Source of the DNA: Piscinibacter gummiphilus
Lineage (GTDB): Bacteria > Pseudomonadota > Gammaproteobacteria > Burkholderiales > Burkholderiaceae_C
DNA: 64,000 nucleotides
Direction: 5' to 3'
Assembly: GCF_032681285.1 (NCBI RefSeq)
Contig: NZ_CP136336.1
Coordinates: forward strand, 3,397,001 to 3,461,000
The notes under the pieces were generated by a model. That model had not been told where the DNA came from. It saw only the letters and a list, made by a program, of their open reading frames with translations, and did not search any database. Of this stretch, positions 40,001 through 55,000 are shown piece after piece; the stretch's first letter is position 1, and each line of letters starts with the position of its first letter. Made by a program: the position numbers and the translations under genes.

Positions 40001-43000
40001 GTCGGCTGCGCAGACCGCGGTGGTCGTGACGCTGGCCAACGGCTCCATCATCAACATCGCGGCCGGCGCCTCCTCGGGCACGGTCAACGTGGCCGCGCCC
40101 GCCGATGACGTCTACCTCGACGCCGGCTCGGTCTCGCAAACGATCGCCAGCGCTACCGGCGGCAACTTCGAATCGCTGCAAGTCAACCCGGCCGCCGCCA
40201 GCACCACCGTCACCGACACGCTCGACGCCACCACGGTGAGCCTCGCCGGCGACCCGACGCTCTCGGAAGCGGGCAGCGCCAGCTACACCGTCTCGCTCAC
40301 GAGCGTGGCGCAAGCCGACGTCACGGTCACCTTGACCTACAGCGGCACCGCCGCCAACGGCGTCGACTTCAGCGGCACCACCACCGTCACCATCCCGGCC
40401 GGCAGCAGCTCGGCCAGCTTCTCCATCGCAGCCATCGACGACGCCATCGCCGAAGGCCCCGAGAGCTTCACCGTCGCCATTGGCGCCGCCACGGGCGGCA
40501 ACTTCGAAAGCCTGGTCGTGAGCGGCGCCAACGGCTCGGTGACCACCGGCATCGTCGACAACGACATCTCGACGGTGAGCCTAAGCGCCACGCCCACGCT
40601 GACCGAAGCGGGCGGCACCATCGTCTACACCGCCTCGGTCACGCAGGCACCGACCACGGCGCTCGACGTCACCCTCTCCAACGGCACCGTCATCACCATT
40701 GCCGCCGGTGCCCTGAGCGGCACGGCGAGCGTGCCCGTCGCCGCAAGCGACGACGTGTACGTCGACCCGTCCAGCATCAGCGCCACCATCGCCAGCACCA
40801 CGGGCGGTGGCATTCCGCTCGCCGTGGACCCGGCGCCCGCCATCACCACGATCACCGACACGATCGACGCCGCCGAAGTGCGGCTGGTGGCGCAGCCCAC
40901 CGTGAGCGAGGGCGGCATGATCCTCTACGCCGCCGTGCTCTCGCACCCGGCGCAGACGGCTGTGACCGTGACGCTCTCGACCGGCGACACCATCACCATC
41001 AACGCCGGCAGCGCCTTCGGCGCCATCGTGCTGCCCGCCCCGGCCGACGACGTGCACGTCGACGCCGGCAACGTGTCGGTCACCATCACCAACGCCAGCG
41101 GCGGCAACTTCGAGAACCTCACGGTCAACCCGACGCCGGCCGTCACCGCGATCACCGACACGGTCGACACCACCACCCTCTCGCTGACCGCCACCGCGGC
41201 CGTCGCCGAGGGCGGCACCATCGTCTACACCGCGACCCTCACCTCGCCCGCGCAGACTGACGTGACGGTGACGCTGTCGAACAACGCCGTCATCACCATC
41301 GCCGCGGGCGCGAGCGTGGGCACGGTGACCGTGCAAGCCCCGGCCGACGACGTGTACGTCGACGCCGGCAACACCTCGGTCACCATCGCCACCGCGAGCG
41401 GCGGCAACTTCGAGAACCTCGTCGTCAACCCGGCCCCGGCCGTCACGGCCGTGAGCGACACGGCCGACACGAGCACCGTGACGCTCACCGCCACGCCGAG
41501 CGCGGCCGAGGGCGGCAACATCGTCTACACCGCGACCCTCAGCGCCCCGGCGCAGAGCGACGTGACGGTCACGCTCTCGAACGGCGCCACCATCACCATC
41601 CTCGCCAACACGAGCAGCGGCTCGGTGCCGGTGGCCGCGCCCACCGACGACGTGTACCTGGATGCCGGTTCGGTGTCGGTCACCATCGCAGGCGCCAGCG
41701 GCGGCAACTTCGAAAGCCTGGTGCGCAACCCGGCCGCAGCGGTGACGACCATCACCGACACGGTCGACAACAGCACCGTCTCGATCACCGCCTCGCCGGC
41801 CGTCGCCGAAGGCGGCAACATCGTCTACACCGCCACGCTCAGCGCCCCGGCCCAGTCGGCGGTGACGGTGACCTTGTCGAACAACGCGGTCATCACCATC
41901 GCCGCCGGTGCCAGCACCGGCACGGTGAGCGTGGCCGCGCCGACCGACGACGTCTACACCGACGCGAACAACGTCTCGGCCACCATCAGCACCGCGACGG
42001 GCGGCAACTTCGAGAACCTCACGGTCAACCCGGCCGCGGCCATCACCGCGATCACCGACACGGTCGACACCACCACCGTCTCGCTCACCGCCACGCCGGC
42101 CGTGGCCGAGGGCGGAAGCATCGTCTACACCGCCTCGCTCACCTCGGTGGCGCAAGGCCCGGTGACCGTCACGCTGCAAAGCGGCGCGACCATCACCATT
42201 CCCAACGGTGCGGCCAGCGCCTCGATCACCGTGCCCGCGCCGGGCGAAGACGTGTACGTCGACGCGGCCAACGTGTCCGACCGCATCGTCTCGGCCGCCG
42301 GCGGCAACTTCGAAAACCTGGCGGTCGACGGCACGCCGGCCGTCACCGCCGTGAGCGACACCATCGCCACCACCACCGTCTCGCTGACTGCCAGCGCCAC
42401 GGTCGCCGAAGGCGGCAACATCACCTACACCGCAAGCCTCACCGCGCCGGCCCAGACGGCGGTGACGGTCACGCTGTCGGACAACAGCACCATCACCATC
42501 CCGGCCGGCGCCAGCTCGGCCTCGATCTCGCTGCCGGCCCCGGGCGACGATGCGATCGTCGACGCCGGCCCGGTGAGCCTGCACATCACCGGCGCGAGCG
42601 GCGGCAACTTCGAAGCCCTGGCCATCAATGCCACGCCGGCCGTGACCGCCGTCACCGACACGGTCGACACCACCACCGTCTCGCTGACCGGCACGCCGTC
42701 GGTCGCCGAAGGCGGCAGCATCGTCTACACCGCCTCGCTCACCGCCCCGGCCGACACCGCCGTGACGGTGCGTCTCTCGAACAACGCCACCATCACCATC
42801 GCCGCCGGCGCGAGCAGCGGCTCGGTGACCGTGCCCGCCCCCACCGACGACGTCTACAACGACGCCGGCAACCTGTCGGTGCGCATCGACTCCGCGAGCG
42901 GCGGCAACTTCGAGAACCTGTCGGTCGACGCCACGCCGGTCATCACCGCCGTCAGCGACACCCTCGACACCACCACCGTCTCGCTCACCGCCACGCCGGC

Positions 43001-46000
43001 CGTGGCCGAAGGCGGCAGCATCGTCTACACCGCCTCGCTCACCGCGCCCGCCCAGGGCAACGTGACCGTCACGCTGCAGAGCGGCGCCACCATCACCATC
43101 CTGAGCGGCGCGTCGACCGGCTCCGTCACCGTGCCCGCACCGGCCGACGACGTGATCGTTGACGCCGGCTCGGTGAGCAACCGCATCACCGGCGCCACGG
43201 GCGGCAACTTCGAGAACCTGGTAGTCGACGCCACGCCGGTCACCACCGCCGTGAGCGACACCCTCGACACCACCACCGTGAGCCTGAGCGGCTCGGGCTC
43301 GGTGATCGAAGGCAACGCCGGAAGCTACACCGTCTCGCTCACGAGCGCCGCGCAGACCGCCGTCACCGTCACGCTCACCTACAGCGGCACGGCCGCCGAT
43401 GGCAGCGACTTCACCGGCGTCACCACCGTCACCATCCCGGCCGGCGCCAGCTCGGCCAGCTTCAGCATCGCCACGATCGATGACGCCGCCGCCGAAGGCA
43501 GCGAAAGCTTCACCGTCGCGATCGGCGCCGCCACGGGCGGCAATTTCGAGAACCTGGTCGTCAGCGGCACGAACGGCAGCGTGACCACCGGCATCGTCGA
43601 CAACGACGTCTCGGTCGTGAGCCTCTCTGCCACGCCGGCCATCACCGAAGCCGGCGGCGGCATCGTCTACACCGCCACGCTCACGCAGGCGCCGGTGTCG
43701 AACCTCACCGTCACCCTCTCCAACGGCGCCACCATCACCGTGACCGCCGGCTCGCTGACCGGCACCGTCACCGTGCCCGTTGCCGCGAACGAAGACGTCT
43801 ACGTCGACCCGACCACCGTCAGCGCCACCATCACCGGCACGTCCGGCGGCGGCATTGCGCTCGCCATCGACCCGACGCCGGCCACCACCGCCGTCAACGA
43901 CACACTCGACACGACCACGGTGTCGCTGTCGGCCACGCCGACCGTCGCCGAGGGCGGCTCCATCGTCTACACCGCCACGCTCACGAGCGCGGCGCAGTCG
44001 CCGGTCACCGTCAACCTGTCGAACGGCCAGCAGATCACCATCGCCACCGGCGCCACCACCGGCACGCTCACGCTCGCCGCGCCCGGCGACGACGCGCTCG
44101 TCGACGCCGGCCCGGTCGCGGTCAGCATCACCTCGGCCAGCGGCGGCAACTTCGAGTCGCTCGTGCGCGACCCGGCCCCGGCCGTGACGACCGTCACCGA
44201 CACGGTCGACACCACCACCGTCACGCTCACCGCCTCGCCCACCGTGGCCGAAGGCGGCAACATCGTCTACACCGCGACGCTGAACAACGCGGCCGGCACG
44301 GCCGTGACCGTGACGCTGTCGAACGGCGCGCAGATCGTCATCGCCGCCGGCAGCTCGTCGAACAGCATCTCCGTGCCCGCGCCGGGCGACGACGTGTATG
44401 CCGACGCCGGCAACGTCTCGGCCACGATCACCGCCACCAGCGGCGGCAATTTCGAGAGCCTCGCCGTCAACCCGGCCGCGGCCGTGACCGCCGTCACCGA
44501 CACGGTCAACAACACCACCGTCACCCTCACGGCCACGCCGACCGTCGCCGAAGGCGGCAACATCGTCTACACCGCCACGCTCACGAGCGTGGCGCAGTCG
44601 CCCGTCATCGTCACGCTGTCGAACGGCCAGCAGATCACGATCCCGGCCAACGCCTCGAGCGCCACGCTCACGCTGCCGGCTCCGGCCGACGATGCCGTGG
44701 TCGATGCCGGCCCGGTCTCGCTGACCATCGCCAGCGCCACTGGCGGCAACTTCGAGAACCTGGTGGTGAACCCGGCGGCGGCCACCACCACCGTCACCGA
44801 CACCATCGACACGACCACCGTGTCGCTCAGCGCCACCGGCACCGTCGCCGAAGGCGGCAACATCGTCTACACCGCCTCGCTCACGAGCCCGGCCGGCACC
44901 GACCTCGTGGTCACGCTGTCGAACAACGCGGTCATCACCATCCTGGCCGGCACCTCGTCGGGCAGCGTCTCCGTGCCCGCACCGGGCGACGACGTGCTGC
45001 TCGATGCGAGCACCGTCAGCGCGAGCATCGCCACCGTGAACGGCGGCAACTTCGAGCAGCTGGTGGTCGACACCACGCCAGCCGCGACCGCCGTCACCGA
45101 CACGATCGACACCACCACCGTCTCGCTCACCGCCACGCCGACCGTGGCCGAAGGCGGCAACATCGTCTACACCGCCTCGCTGAACAACCCGGCGGGCAGC
45201 AACGTGACCCTCACGCTGTCGAACGGCGCGGTCATCACCATCCTCGCCGGCAACTCGACGGGCACCGTCACCGTGCCGGCACCGGCCGACGACTTCGTCA
45301 TCGACGCCGGCCCGGTCTCGGCCACCATCGCCACGGCGACGGGCGGCAACTTCGAGGCCCTCGCCATCGACCCGGCACCGGCCACCACCGCGGTGACCGA
45401 CACCATCGGCACCACCACGCTCACGCTCTCGGCCACCGGCACCGCGGCGGAGGGCGCCTTCATCGTCTACACCGCCTCGCTCACGAGCCCGGCCGGCACC
45501 GACCTCGTGGTCACGCTGTCGAACAGCCAGACCATCACCATCCCGGCCGGCGCCTCGTCGGCCAGCATCAGCGTGGCCGCGCCCGCCGACGATGCGCTGA
45601 TCGATGCCGGCACCGTGTCAGCGAGCATCACCGGCACGAGCGGCGGCAACTTCGAGAACCTCTCGGTCAACAGCGCCCCCGCCACGACGAACATCACCGA
45701 CACGGTCGACACCACGACCGTGACGCTCACCGCCACCGGCACCGTGGCCGAAGGCGGCAACATCGTCTACACCGCCTCGCTCAACAACGCGGCGGGCAGC
45801 GACGTCACCATCACGCTGTCAAACAATGCGGTCATCACGATCCTCGCGGGTGCGTCCACCGGCAGCGTGACGGTCGCCGCGCCTGGCGACGATGCGCTCG
45901 TCAACGCCGGCCCCGTGTCGGCCACGATCACCACCGCCACCGGCGGCAATTTCGAGAGCCTGGCGATCAACCCCACGGCGGCGACCACCGCCGTCACCGA

Positions 46001-49000
46001 CACCGTCGACACCACCACCGCCACCCTCACCGCCACGCCGAACGTGGCCGAAGGCGGCTCCATCGTCTACACCGCGAGCCTCAATGCCGCGGCCGGCTCG
46101 CCGGTGACGATCACCCTCAGCAACGGCGCGCAGATCAACATCGCCGCCGGTGCCTCGTCGGGCAGCGTCTCGGTGCTCGCCCCGACCGACGACGTGTACC
46201 TCGACGCCAGCACCATCTCGGCGCACATCACCAACGCCAGCGGTGGCAACTTCGAGAGCCTGGTGGCCGACAGCACGCCGGTCAGCACCAGCATCACCGA
46301 CACGATCAACACCACGACCGTGAGCCTCTCGGGCTCCGGCTCGGTGGCCGAAGGCGCTTCGGGCAGCTACACCGTCTCGCTCACGAGCCCGGCGCAAACG
46401 AGCGCGGTGACCGTGACCCTGAGCTACAGCGGCACCGCCGCCGACGGCAGCGACTTCACCGGCACCACCACCGTCACCATTCCCGCGGGCAGCAGCTCGG
46501 CCAACTTCAGCATCGCGACGATCGACGACGCATTGGCCGAAGGTGCCGAGAGCTTCACCATCACCCTCGCGAGCGCCACCGGCGGCAACTTCGAGAACCT
46601 GGCCGTCAGCGGCAGCGCCGGCTCGGTGACGACCGGCATCGTCGACAACGACATCTCCACCCTCAGCCTCTCGGCCACCCCCACGCTCACCGAAGCGGGC
46701 GGCACCATCGTCTACACCGCCACGCTGACGCAGGCGCCGGTGACGGCGCTCGACGTGACGCTGTCGAACGGCCAGACCATCCACATCGACGCCGGCAGCC
46801 TGACCGGCACGGTGACCGTGCCCGTCGCGGCGAACGACGACGTGTACGTCGACCCGACGAGCGTCAGCGCCACCATCACCGGCACCAGCGGCGGCGGCAT
46901 CGCCCTCGCGGTGGACCCGGCCCCGGCCGTCACCAGCATCGTCGACACGATCGACACCACCACCGTCACCCTCACCGCCTCGGCGGGCAGCGTGGCCGAG
47001 GGTGGCAGCGTCGTCTACACCGCGAGCGTCAACAACCTCGTCACCGCGTCTCCCCTGGTCATCACGCTGACCAACGGCCAGACCATCACCATCCCGGTCG
47101 GCCAGAGCAGCGCCAGCAGCGCGCCGTTTGCCGTGCGCGGCGACGATGCGTATGTGCAGGGCTCGCAGCCGCTCAACGTGGGCATCGCCTCCACCAGCGG
47201 CGCCAACTTCGAGGCGCTGGCCGCCAGCAGCACGGTCAGCACCAGCGTCATCGACGACGCCGACGTGACCACGGTCACGCTCACGAGCTCGGCCGCCACC
47301 GTCACCGAAGGCGGCAGCATCACCTACACCGCGAGCGTCAACAACGCCGTCACCGGCTCACCGCTCGTCGTCACGCTCAGCAACGGCCAGACCATCACCA
47401 TCCCGGTCGGCCAGAGCAGCGCCAGCAGCACCGCCTTCGCGGTGCGCGGCGACGACGCCTACGTGCAGGGCAGCCAGGCGGTCGCCGTGAGCATCACCGG
47501 CACCAGCGGTGGCAACTACGAGGCGCTCAACACCACGAGCACGACCTCCACCACCGTGACCGACGATGCTGACGCCACCACCGTCGGCCTCACCGCCTCG
47601 GTGGCCAACGTGGCCGAAGGCGGCAGCATCACCTACACCGCCACCGTCAACAACCCGGTGACCGGCACGCCGCTCGTCATCACGCTGACCAACGGCGAGC
47701 AGATCACCATTCCGGTGGGCCAGAGCAGCGGCACCAGCGCCCCGGTGGCCGTGCGCGCCGACGACGCCTACGCCCAGGGCAACCAGACCGTCACGGCCGG
47801 CATCAGCGGCACGAGCGGCGGCAACTTCGAAGCCCTCACCACCTCCGCGACCGCCAGCACCGTCGTGAGCGACGATGGCGATGCGACCACCGTCTCGCTG
47901 AGCGCCTCGGCGCCGGCGGTGCTCGAAGGCGGCAGCATCGTCTACACCGCCACCGCCAGCAGCGTGGTCACCGGCTCGCCGCTGGTCGTCACGCTGTCCA
48001 ACGGCCAGACCATCACCATTCCGGTCGGCCAGAGCAGCGCCAACAGCCTGCCCTTCGCCGTGCGCGGCGATGACGCGTATGTGCAGGGCAGCGAGACCGT
48101 CTCGGTCACGATCACCGGCACCTCGGGCGCCAACTTCGAAGCCGTCACGCCCACCGGCACCGCAACCACCACCGTCACCGACGATGCCGATGCGACCACC
48201 GTCACGCTGACCGCCTCGACAGCCAGCGTCACCGAAGGCGGCAGCATCGCCTACACCGCGACCGTCAACAACGCGGTGACCGGCACGCCGCTCGTCATCA
48301 CGCTGAGCAACGGCCAGCAGATCACGATCCCGGTCGGCCAGAGCAGCGCCACCAGCACCGCTTTCGCCGTGCGCGGCGACGATGCCTACATGCAGGGCAA
48401 CCAGACCGTCACGGTCGGCATCTCGTCGACCAGCGGCGGCAACTACGAGGCGCTGACAACCACCAGCACCACGAGCACCACCGTCACCGACGATGCCGAT
48501 TCGAGCGTGGTGACGCTCACCGCCTCGACCGCATCGGTCACCGAGGGTGGCAGCATCACCTACACCGCGAGCGTGAGCAACGCGGTCACCGGCTCGCCGC
48601 TCGTCATCAGCCTGTCCAACGGCCAGACGATCACCATCCCCGTCGGGCAGAGCAGCGCCAGCAGCGTGCCTTTCGCGGTGCGCGCCGACGACGCGTATGT
48701 GCAAGGCAACCAGACCCTCACGGTCGGCATCAACGGCACGACCGGCGGCAACTTCGAAGCCCTGACCACCAGCTCGACCACGAGCACCACGGTTGTCGAC
48801 GATGCCGACGCGACCACGGTCACGCTCAGTTCCTCGGCCGCCAGCGTGGCCGAAGGCGCCACGATCACCTACACCGCGACCGTCAACAACCCGGTCACCG
48901 GCTCGGATCTGGTCGTCACGCTCAACAACGGCCAGACCATCACCATCCCGGTGGGTGCGAGCTCGGCCAGCAGTGCGCCGTTCTCCGTGCGCGCGGACGA

Positions 49001-52000
49001 CGCCTACGCCCAGGGCAACCAGACCGTCACGGTCGGCATCAGCAACACCAGCGGCGGCAACTTCGAGGCGCTCACCACCACGAGCATCACGAGCACCACC
49101 GTCACCGACGACGGCGATGCGACCCCCGTCACCCTCAGTGCGTCCGCAGCCAGCGTGACCGAGGGTGGCAGCATCGTCTACACCGCCACGGTCGCCACGG
49201 CGGTCACCGGCTCGCCCTTCGTCATCACCCTCAGCAACGGCCAGCAGATCACCATCCCGGTCGGCCAGACCAGCGCCAGCAGCGCCGCCTTCGCCGTGCG
49301 CGCCGATGACGCGTATGTGCAAGGCAACCAGACCGTCACGGTCGGTATCAGCAACACCAGCGGCGGCAACTTCGAGGCTGTCACCACGACCTCGACCGCC
49401 AGCACGACCGTCACCGACGACGCCGATGCGACCACCGTCACGCTGACCGCCTCGACCGCCTCCGTCACCGAAGGCGGCTCCATCACCTACACCGCGGCCG
49501 TCAACAACCCGGTCACCGGCTCGGCGCTCGTCATCACGCTCAGCAACGGCCAGACCATCACCATCCCCGTGGGCCAGAGCAGCGCCAGCAGCGCCGCCTT
49601 CCCGGTGCGCGCTGACGACGCCTATGTGCAGGGCAACCAGGCCGTGACCGTGGGCATCACCGGCACCACCGGCGGCAACTACGAAGCGCTGACCACCACG
49701 AGCGCCGCCTCGACGACGGTCACCGACGACAGCGATGCCACCACCGTCACGCTCACCGCGTCGACCGCGAGCGTCGCCGAAGGCGGCAGCATCGTCTACA
49801 CCGCCACGGTCAACAACGCCGTCACCGGCTCGCCGCTGGTCATCAACCTCAACAACGGTCAGACCATCACCATCCCGGTCGGCCAGAGCAGCGCCAACAG
49901 CACGCCGTTTGCCGTGCGCGCCGACGATGCCTACGTGCAAGGCAACCAGGCGGTCACGGTGGGCATCAGCAACACCAGCGGCGGCAACTTCGAAGCGCTC
50001 ACGACCGCCAGCACCGCCACCACCACGGTGACGGACGACAGCGACGCCAGCGTCGTGACGCTCACCGCCTCTTCGGCGACCGTCGCCGAAGGCGGCAGCA
50101 TCACCTACACCGCGGCCGTCAGCAACCCCGTGACCGGCTCGCCGCTCGTCATCAGCCTCAGCAACGGCCAGACGATCACCATCCCCGTCGGCCAGAGCAG
50201 CGCGAGCAGCGCCGCCTTCCCGGTGCGCGCCGACGACGCCTACGTGCAGGGCAACCAGGCCGTAACCGTCGGCATCACCGGCACCACCGGCGGCAACTTC
50301 GAGGCGCTCACCACCAGCAGCACCACGAGCACCACCGTCACCGATGACAGCGATGCGACGACGGTCACGCTCACCGCGTCAACCGCCTCCGTCACCGAAG
50401 GCGGCAGCATCGTCTACACCGCCACCGTCAACAACGCGGTGACCGGCTCGCCGCTCGTGATCAACCTCAACAACGGCCAGACCATCACCATCCCGGTCGG
50501 CCAGAGCAGCGCCAGCAGCACGCCGTTTGCCGTGCGTGCCGACGACGCCTACGTCCAGGGCAACCAGACCGTCACGGTCGGCATCGGCTCCACCTCGGGC
50601 GGCAACTTCGAAGCGCTCACCACCACCAGCACCGCGAGCACCACGGTGACGGACGACAGCGATGCCAGCGTCGTGACCCTCACCGCCTCGTCGGCGAGCG
50701 TCACCGAAGGCGGCTCGATCACCTACACCGCCAGCGTCAGCAACCCGGTCACCGGCTCGGCGCTCGTCATCAGCCTCAGCAACGGCCAGAGCATCACCAT
50801 CCCGGTGGGCAGCAGCTCGGCGAGCAGCACGCCCTTCGCCGTGCGCGCCGACGATGCCTACGTGCAGGGCAACCAGACCGTCACGGTGGGCATCAACGGC
50901 ACCACCGGCGGCAGCTTCGAAGCGCTGACCACCAGCAGCACCACCTCCACCACCGTCACCGACGACAGCGACGCCACCACCGTGACGCTCAGCGCCTCGG
51001 CAGCCTCGGTCGTGGAAGGCGGCAGCATCACCTACACGGCCACGGTCAACAACGCCGTCACCGGCTCGCCACTCGTCATCAACCTCAGCAACGGCCAGAC
51101 CATCACCATCCCGGTCGGCCAGAGCAGCGGCACGAGCGCAGCCTTCGCCGTGCGCGGCGATGACGCGTATGTGCAGGGCAACCAGGCCGTCACGGTCGGC
51201 ATCAGCAACACCAGCGGTGGCAACTTCGAGGCGCTGACGACCAGCAGCACCACCTCGACCACCGTCACCGACGACAGCGACGCGACCGTCGTGACCCTCA
51301 CCGCCTCGGCGGCAACCGTCGCCGAGGGCGGCTCCATCACGTACACCGCCACCGTCACCAACCCGGTGACCGGCTCGCCCTTCGTCATCAACCTCAGCAA
51401 CGGCCAGCAGATCACCATCCCGGTGGGCTCGAGCTCGGCCAGCAGCACGCCGTTCGCGGTGCGCGCCGACGATGCCTATGCGCAGGGCAACCAGACCGCC
51501 ACGGTGGGCATCAGCTCCACCAGCGGCGGCAACTTCGAGGCCCGCACCACCACCAGCACGGTGAGCACCACCGTCACCGACGACGGCGACGCCAGCGTCG
51601 TGACGCTCACCGCTTCGTCGGCCTCGGTCACCGAGGGCGGCAGCATCACCTACACCGCCACCGTCAACAACCCGGTGACCGGCTCGGCGCTGGTCATCAG
51701 CCTCAACAACGGCCAGACGATCACCATCCCGGTGGGCGCGAGTTCCGGCACCAGCGCCGCCTTCGCGGTGCGCGCCGACGACGCCTACGTGCAGGGCAAC
51801 CAGACCGTGACCGTGGGCATCAGCGGCACGACCGGCGGCAACTACGAGGCGCTGACCACCACCAGCACCGCCAGCACCACCGTCACCGACGATGCCGACC
51901 CGACGACCGTCACGCTGACCGCCTCGTCGGCCTCGGTCGCCGAAGGCGGCTCCATCACCTACACCGCGACCCTCAGCAACCCGGTCACCGGCTCGGCACT

Positions 52001-55000
52001 CGTCATCAACCTCAGCAACGGCCAGCAGATCACCATTCCGGTGGGCCAGAGCAGCGGCACCAGCGCGGCCTTCGCCGTGCGCGCCGACGATGCGTATGCC
52101 CAGGGCAACCAGACGCTGACGGTCGGTGTGTCGTCCACCACCGGCGGCAACTTCGAAGCGCTCACCACGACCAGCACCGCGTCGACCACCGTCACCGACG
52201 ACGGCGACGCCAGCGTCGTGACGCTCACCGCCTCGACCGCCAGCGTGGCCGAAGGCGGCACGATCACCTACACCGCGGCCGTCACCAACCCGGTCACCGG
52301 CTCGCCGCTCGTCATCAACCTGAGCAACGGCCAGAGCATCACCATCCCGGTCGGCCAGAGCAGCGGCACGAGCGCGGCCTTCGCGGTGCGCGCCGATGAC
52401 GCCTATGCCCAGGGCAACCAGACCGTCACGGTCGGCATCAGCTCCACCTCGGGTGGCAACTACGAGGCGCTGACCACGACGAGCACCGCCTCCACCACCG
52501 TCACCGACGATGGCGACGTGACCACCGTCACCCTCACCGCCTCGGCGGCCAGCGTGACCGAAGGCGGCAGCATCGTCTACACCGCGACCGTCAGCAACGC
52601 CGTGACCGGCGCGCCGTTCGTCGTCACGCTGAACAACGGCCAGACCATCACCATCCCGGTGGGCCAGACCAGCGCGTCGAGCCCCGCCTTCGCCGTGCGC
52701 GCCGACGACGCCTACGTGCAAGGCAGCCAGACCGTCACCGTCGGCATCAGCGGCACGAGCGGCGGCAACTTCGAGGCCACCAACACCGCGAGCACCGCCT
52801 CGACCACGGTGACCGACGACGCCGACGCCACCACCGTCACCCTCACCGCCTCGGCGGCCAGCGTGACCGAAGGCGGCACCATCACCTACACCGCCGCCGT
52901 CAACAACCCGGTGACGGGCTCGGCGCTGGTGGTGAACCTCTCCAACGGCCAGACCATCACCATCCCGGTCGGCGCCAGCTCCGCCAGCAGCACGCCCTTC
53001 GCCGTGCGCGCCGACGACGCCTACGTGCAAGGCACGCAGACGCTCAATGTCGGCATCAACAGCACCAGCGGTGGCAACTTCGAAGCGCTGACGACGACCA
53101 GCACCGCCAGCACGACGGTGACCGACGACGCCGACGCCACCACGGTGACGCTCAGCGCCTCGGCCGCCGCCGTGACCGAAGGCGGCAGCATCGTCTACAC
53201 CGCGAGCGTCAACAACCCGGTGACTGGCTCGCCCTTCGTGGTCACGCTCAGCAACGGCCAGACCATCACCATCCCGGTCGGCGCCAGCTCGGCCAGCAGC
53301 GCGGCCGTTGCCGTGCGGGCCGACGATGCCTACGTGCAAGGCAATCAGAACGTCACGGTCGGCATCACCGGCACGAGCGGCGGCAACTTCGAAGCCCGCA
53401 CGACCACGAGCACGGTGACGACCGTCGTCAGCGACGACAGCGACGCGACCACCGTCACGCTCACGCCCTCGGCGGGCACCGTCAACGAAGGCGGCACCAT
53501 CACCTACACCGCGAGCGTCAACAACGCCGTCACCGGCTCGCCGCTCGTCATCAACCTCAGCAACGGCCAGACCATCACCATCCCGGTCGGCCAGAGCAGC
53601 GGCACGAGCGCCGCCATCGCCGTGCGCGCCGACGATGCATATGCGCAGGGCAACCAGGCCGTCAACGTCAGCATCAGCTCCACCAGCGGCGGCAACTACG
53701 AGGCGCTCAACACCACGAGCACCGCCTCGACCACCGTCACCGACGACGGCGACGCCACCACCGTGACGCTCACCGCCTCGGCGGCCAGCGTGACCGAAGG
53801 CGGCAGCATCGTCTACACCGCCACCGTGTCGAACGCCGTCACCGGTTCGGCGCTCGTCATCCAGCTCAACAACGGCCAGAGCATCACCATCCCGGTGGGC
53901 CAGACCAGCGCCAGCAGCGCCGCCTTCGCGGTGCGCGCCGACGACGCCTACGTGCAGGGCAACCAGACCGTGACGGTGGGCATCAGCGGCACCAGCGGCG
54001 GCAACTTCGAGGCGCTGACGACCACCAGCACCGCCTCGACCACCGTCACCGACGACGCCGACGCCACCACCGTGACGCTCAGCGCCTCGAGCGCGAGCGT
54101 GACCGAAGGCGGCAGCGTGACCTACACCGCGAGCGTCAACAACCCGGTGACCGGCTCGCCGCTCGTCGTCAACCTCAGCAACGGCCAGCAGATCACCATC
54201 CCGGTCGGTGCCAGCTCGGCCACGAGTGCCGCCTACGTGCCGCGCGCCGACGATGCCTACGCCCAGGGCACGCAATCGGTGTCGGTCGGCATCACCTCCA
54301 CCAGCGGTGGCAACTACGAAGCGCTCACCACCACCAGCACCGCCAGCGTGGCCGTGAGCGACGACACCGACGTCACGACCGTGAGCCTGAGCGGCGCCGC
54401 GAGCGTGACCGAAGGCGGCAGCGCGAGCTACACGCTCACGCTCAGCAACCCGGCCACGACCGCCGTGACCGTGACGCTCAGCTACGGCGGCACCGCCGCC
54501 AACGGCAGCGACTACTCGGGTGTGACGACCGTCACCATCCCGGCTGGCGCCAGCAGCGCGAGCTTCAGCGTGCCGACCACCGACGACGCGCTCGATGAAC
54601 CCAACGAGACCGTCGTCGTCTCCATCAACACCGTGAGCGGCGGCGGCTTCGAGGCCATCGCGGCCCACCCGAGCAACAACGCCGTCACGACGAGCATCGT
54701 CGACAACGACCCGGCCCCGTCGCTCGCCATCAACGACGTGACGATCAACGAGGCCGCCGGCACGGCGACCTTCACCGTCACGCTGTCGGCCGCTTCGGGC
54801 CAGACGGTGACCGTGGGCTACGGCACGAGCAACGGCACGGCCACCGCCGGCAGCGACTACACCGCCGCCACCGGCACGCTCACCTTCGCCCCGGGCGTGA
54901 CCTCGCAGACCATCACCGTGCCGATCCTCAACGACGGCACCTACGAAGGCAGCGAGACCTTCAACGTCAACCTGAGCGGCGCGACCAACGCCACCATTGC

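Noticed and set aside
37770..54377. RGD tripeptides in about seven of the 103-aa repeats (FAVRGDDA...)
   Set aside because: Most units have RADD at the same place, so RGD arises from an A/G exchange in a structural calcium-type loop. An integrin-binding role is not supported.
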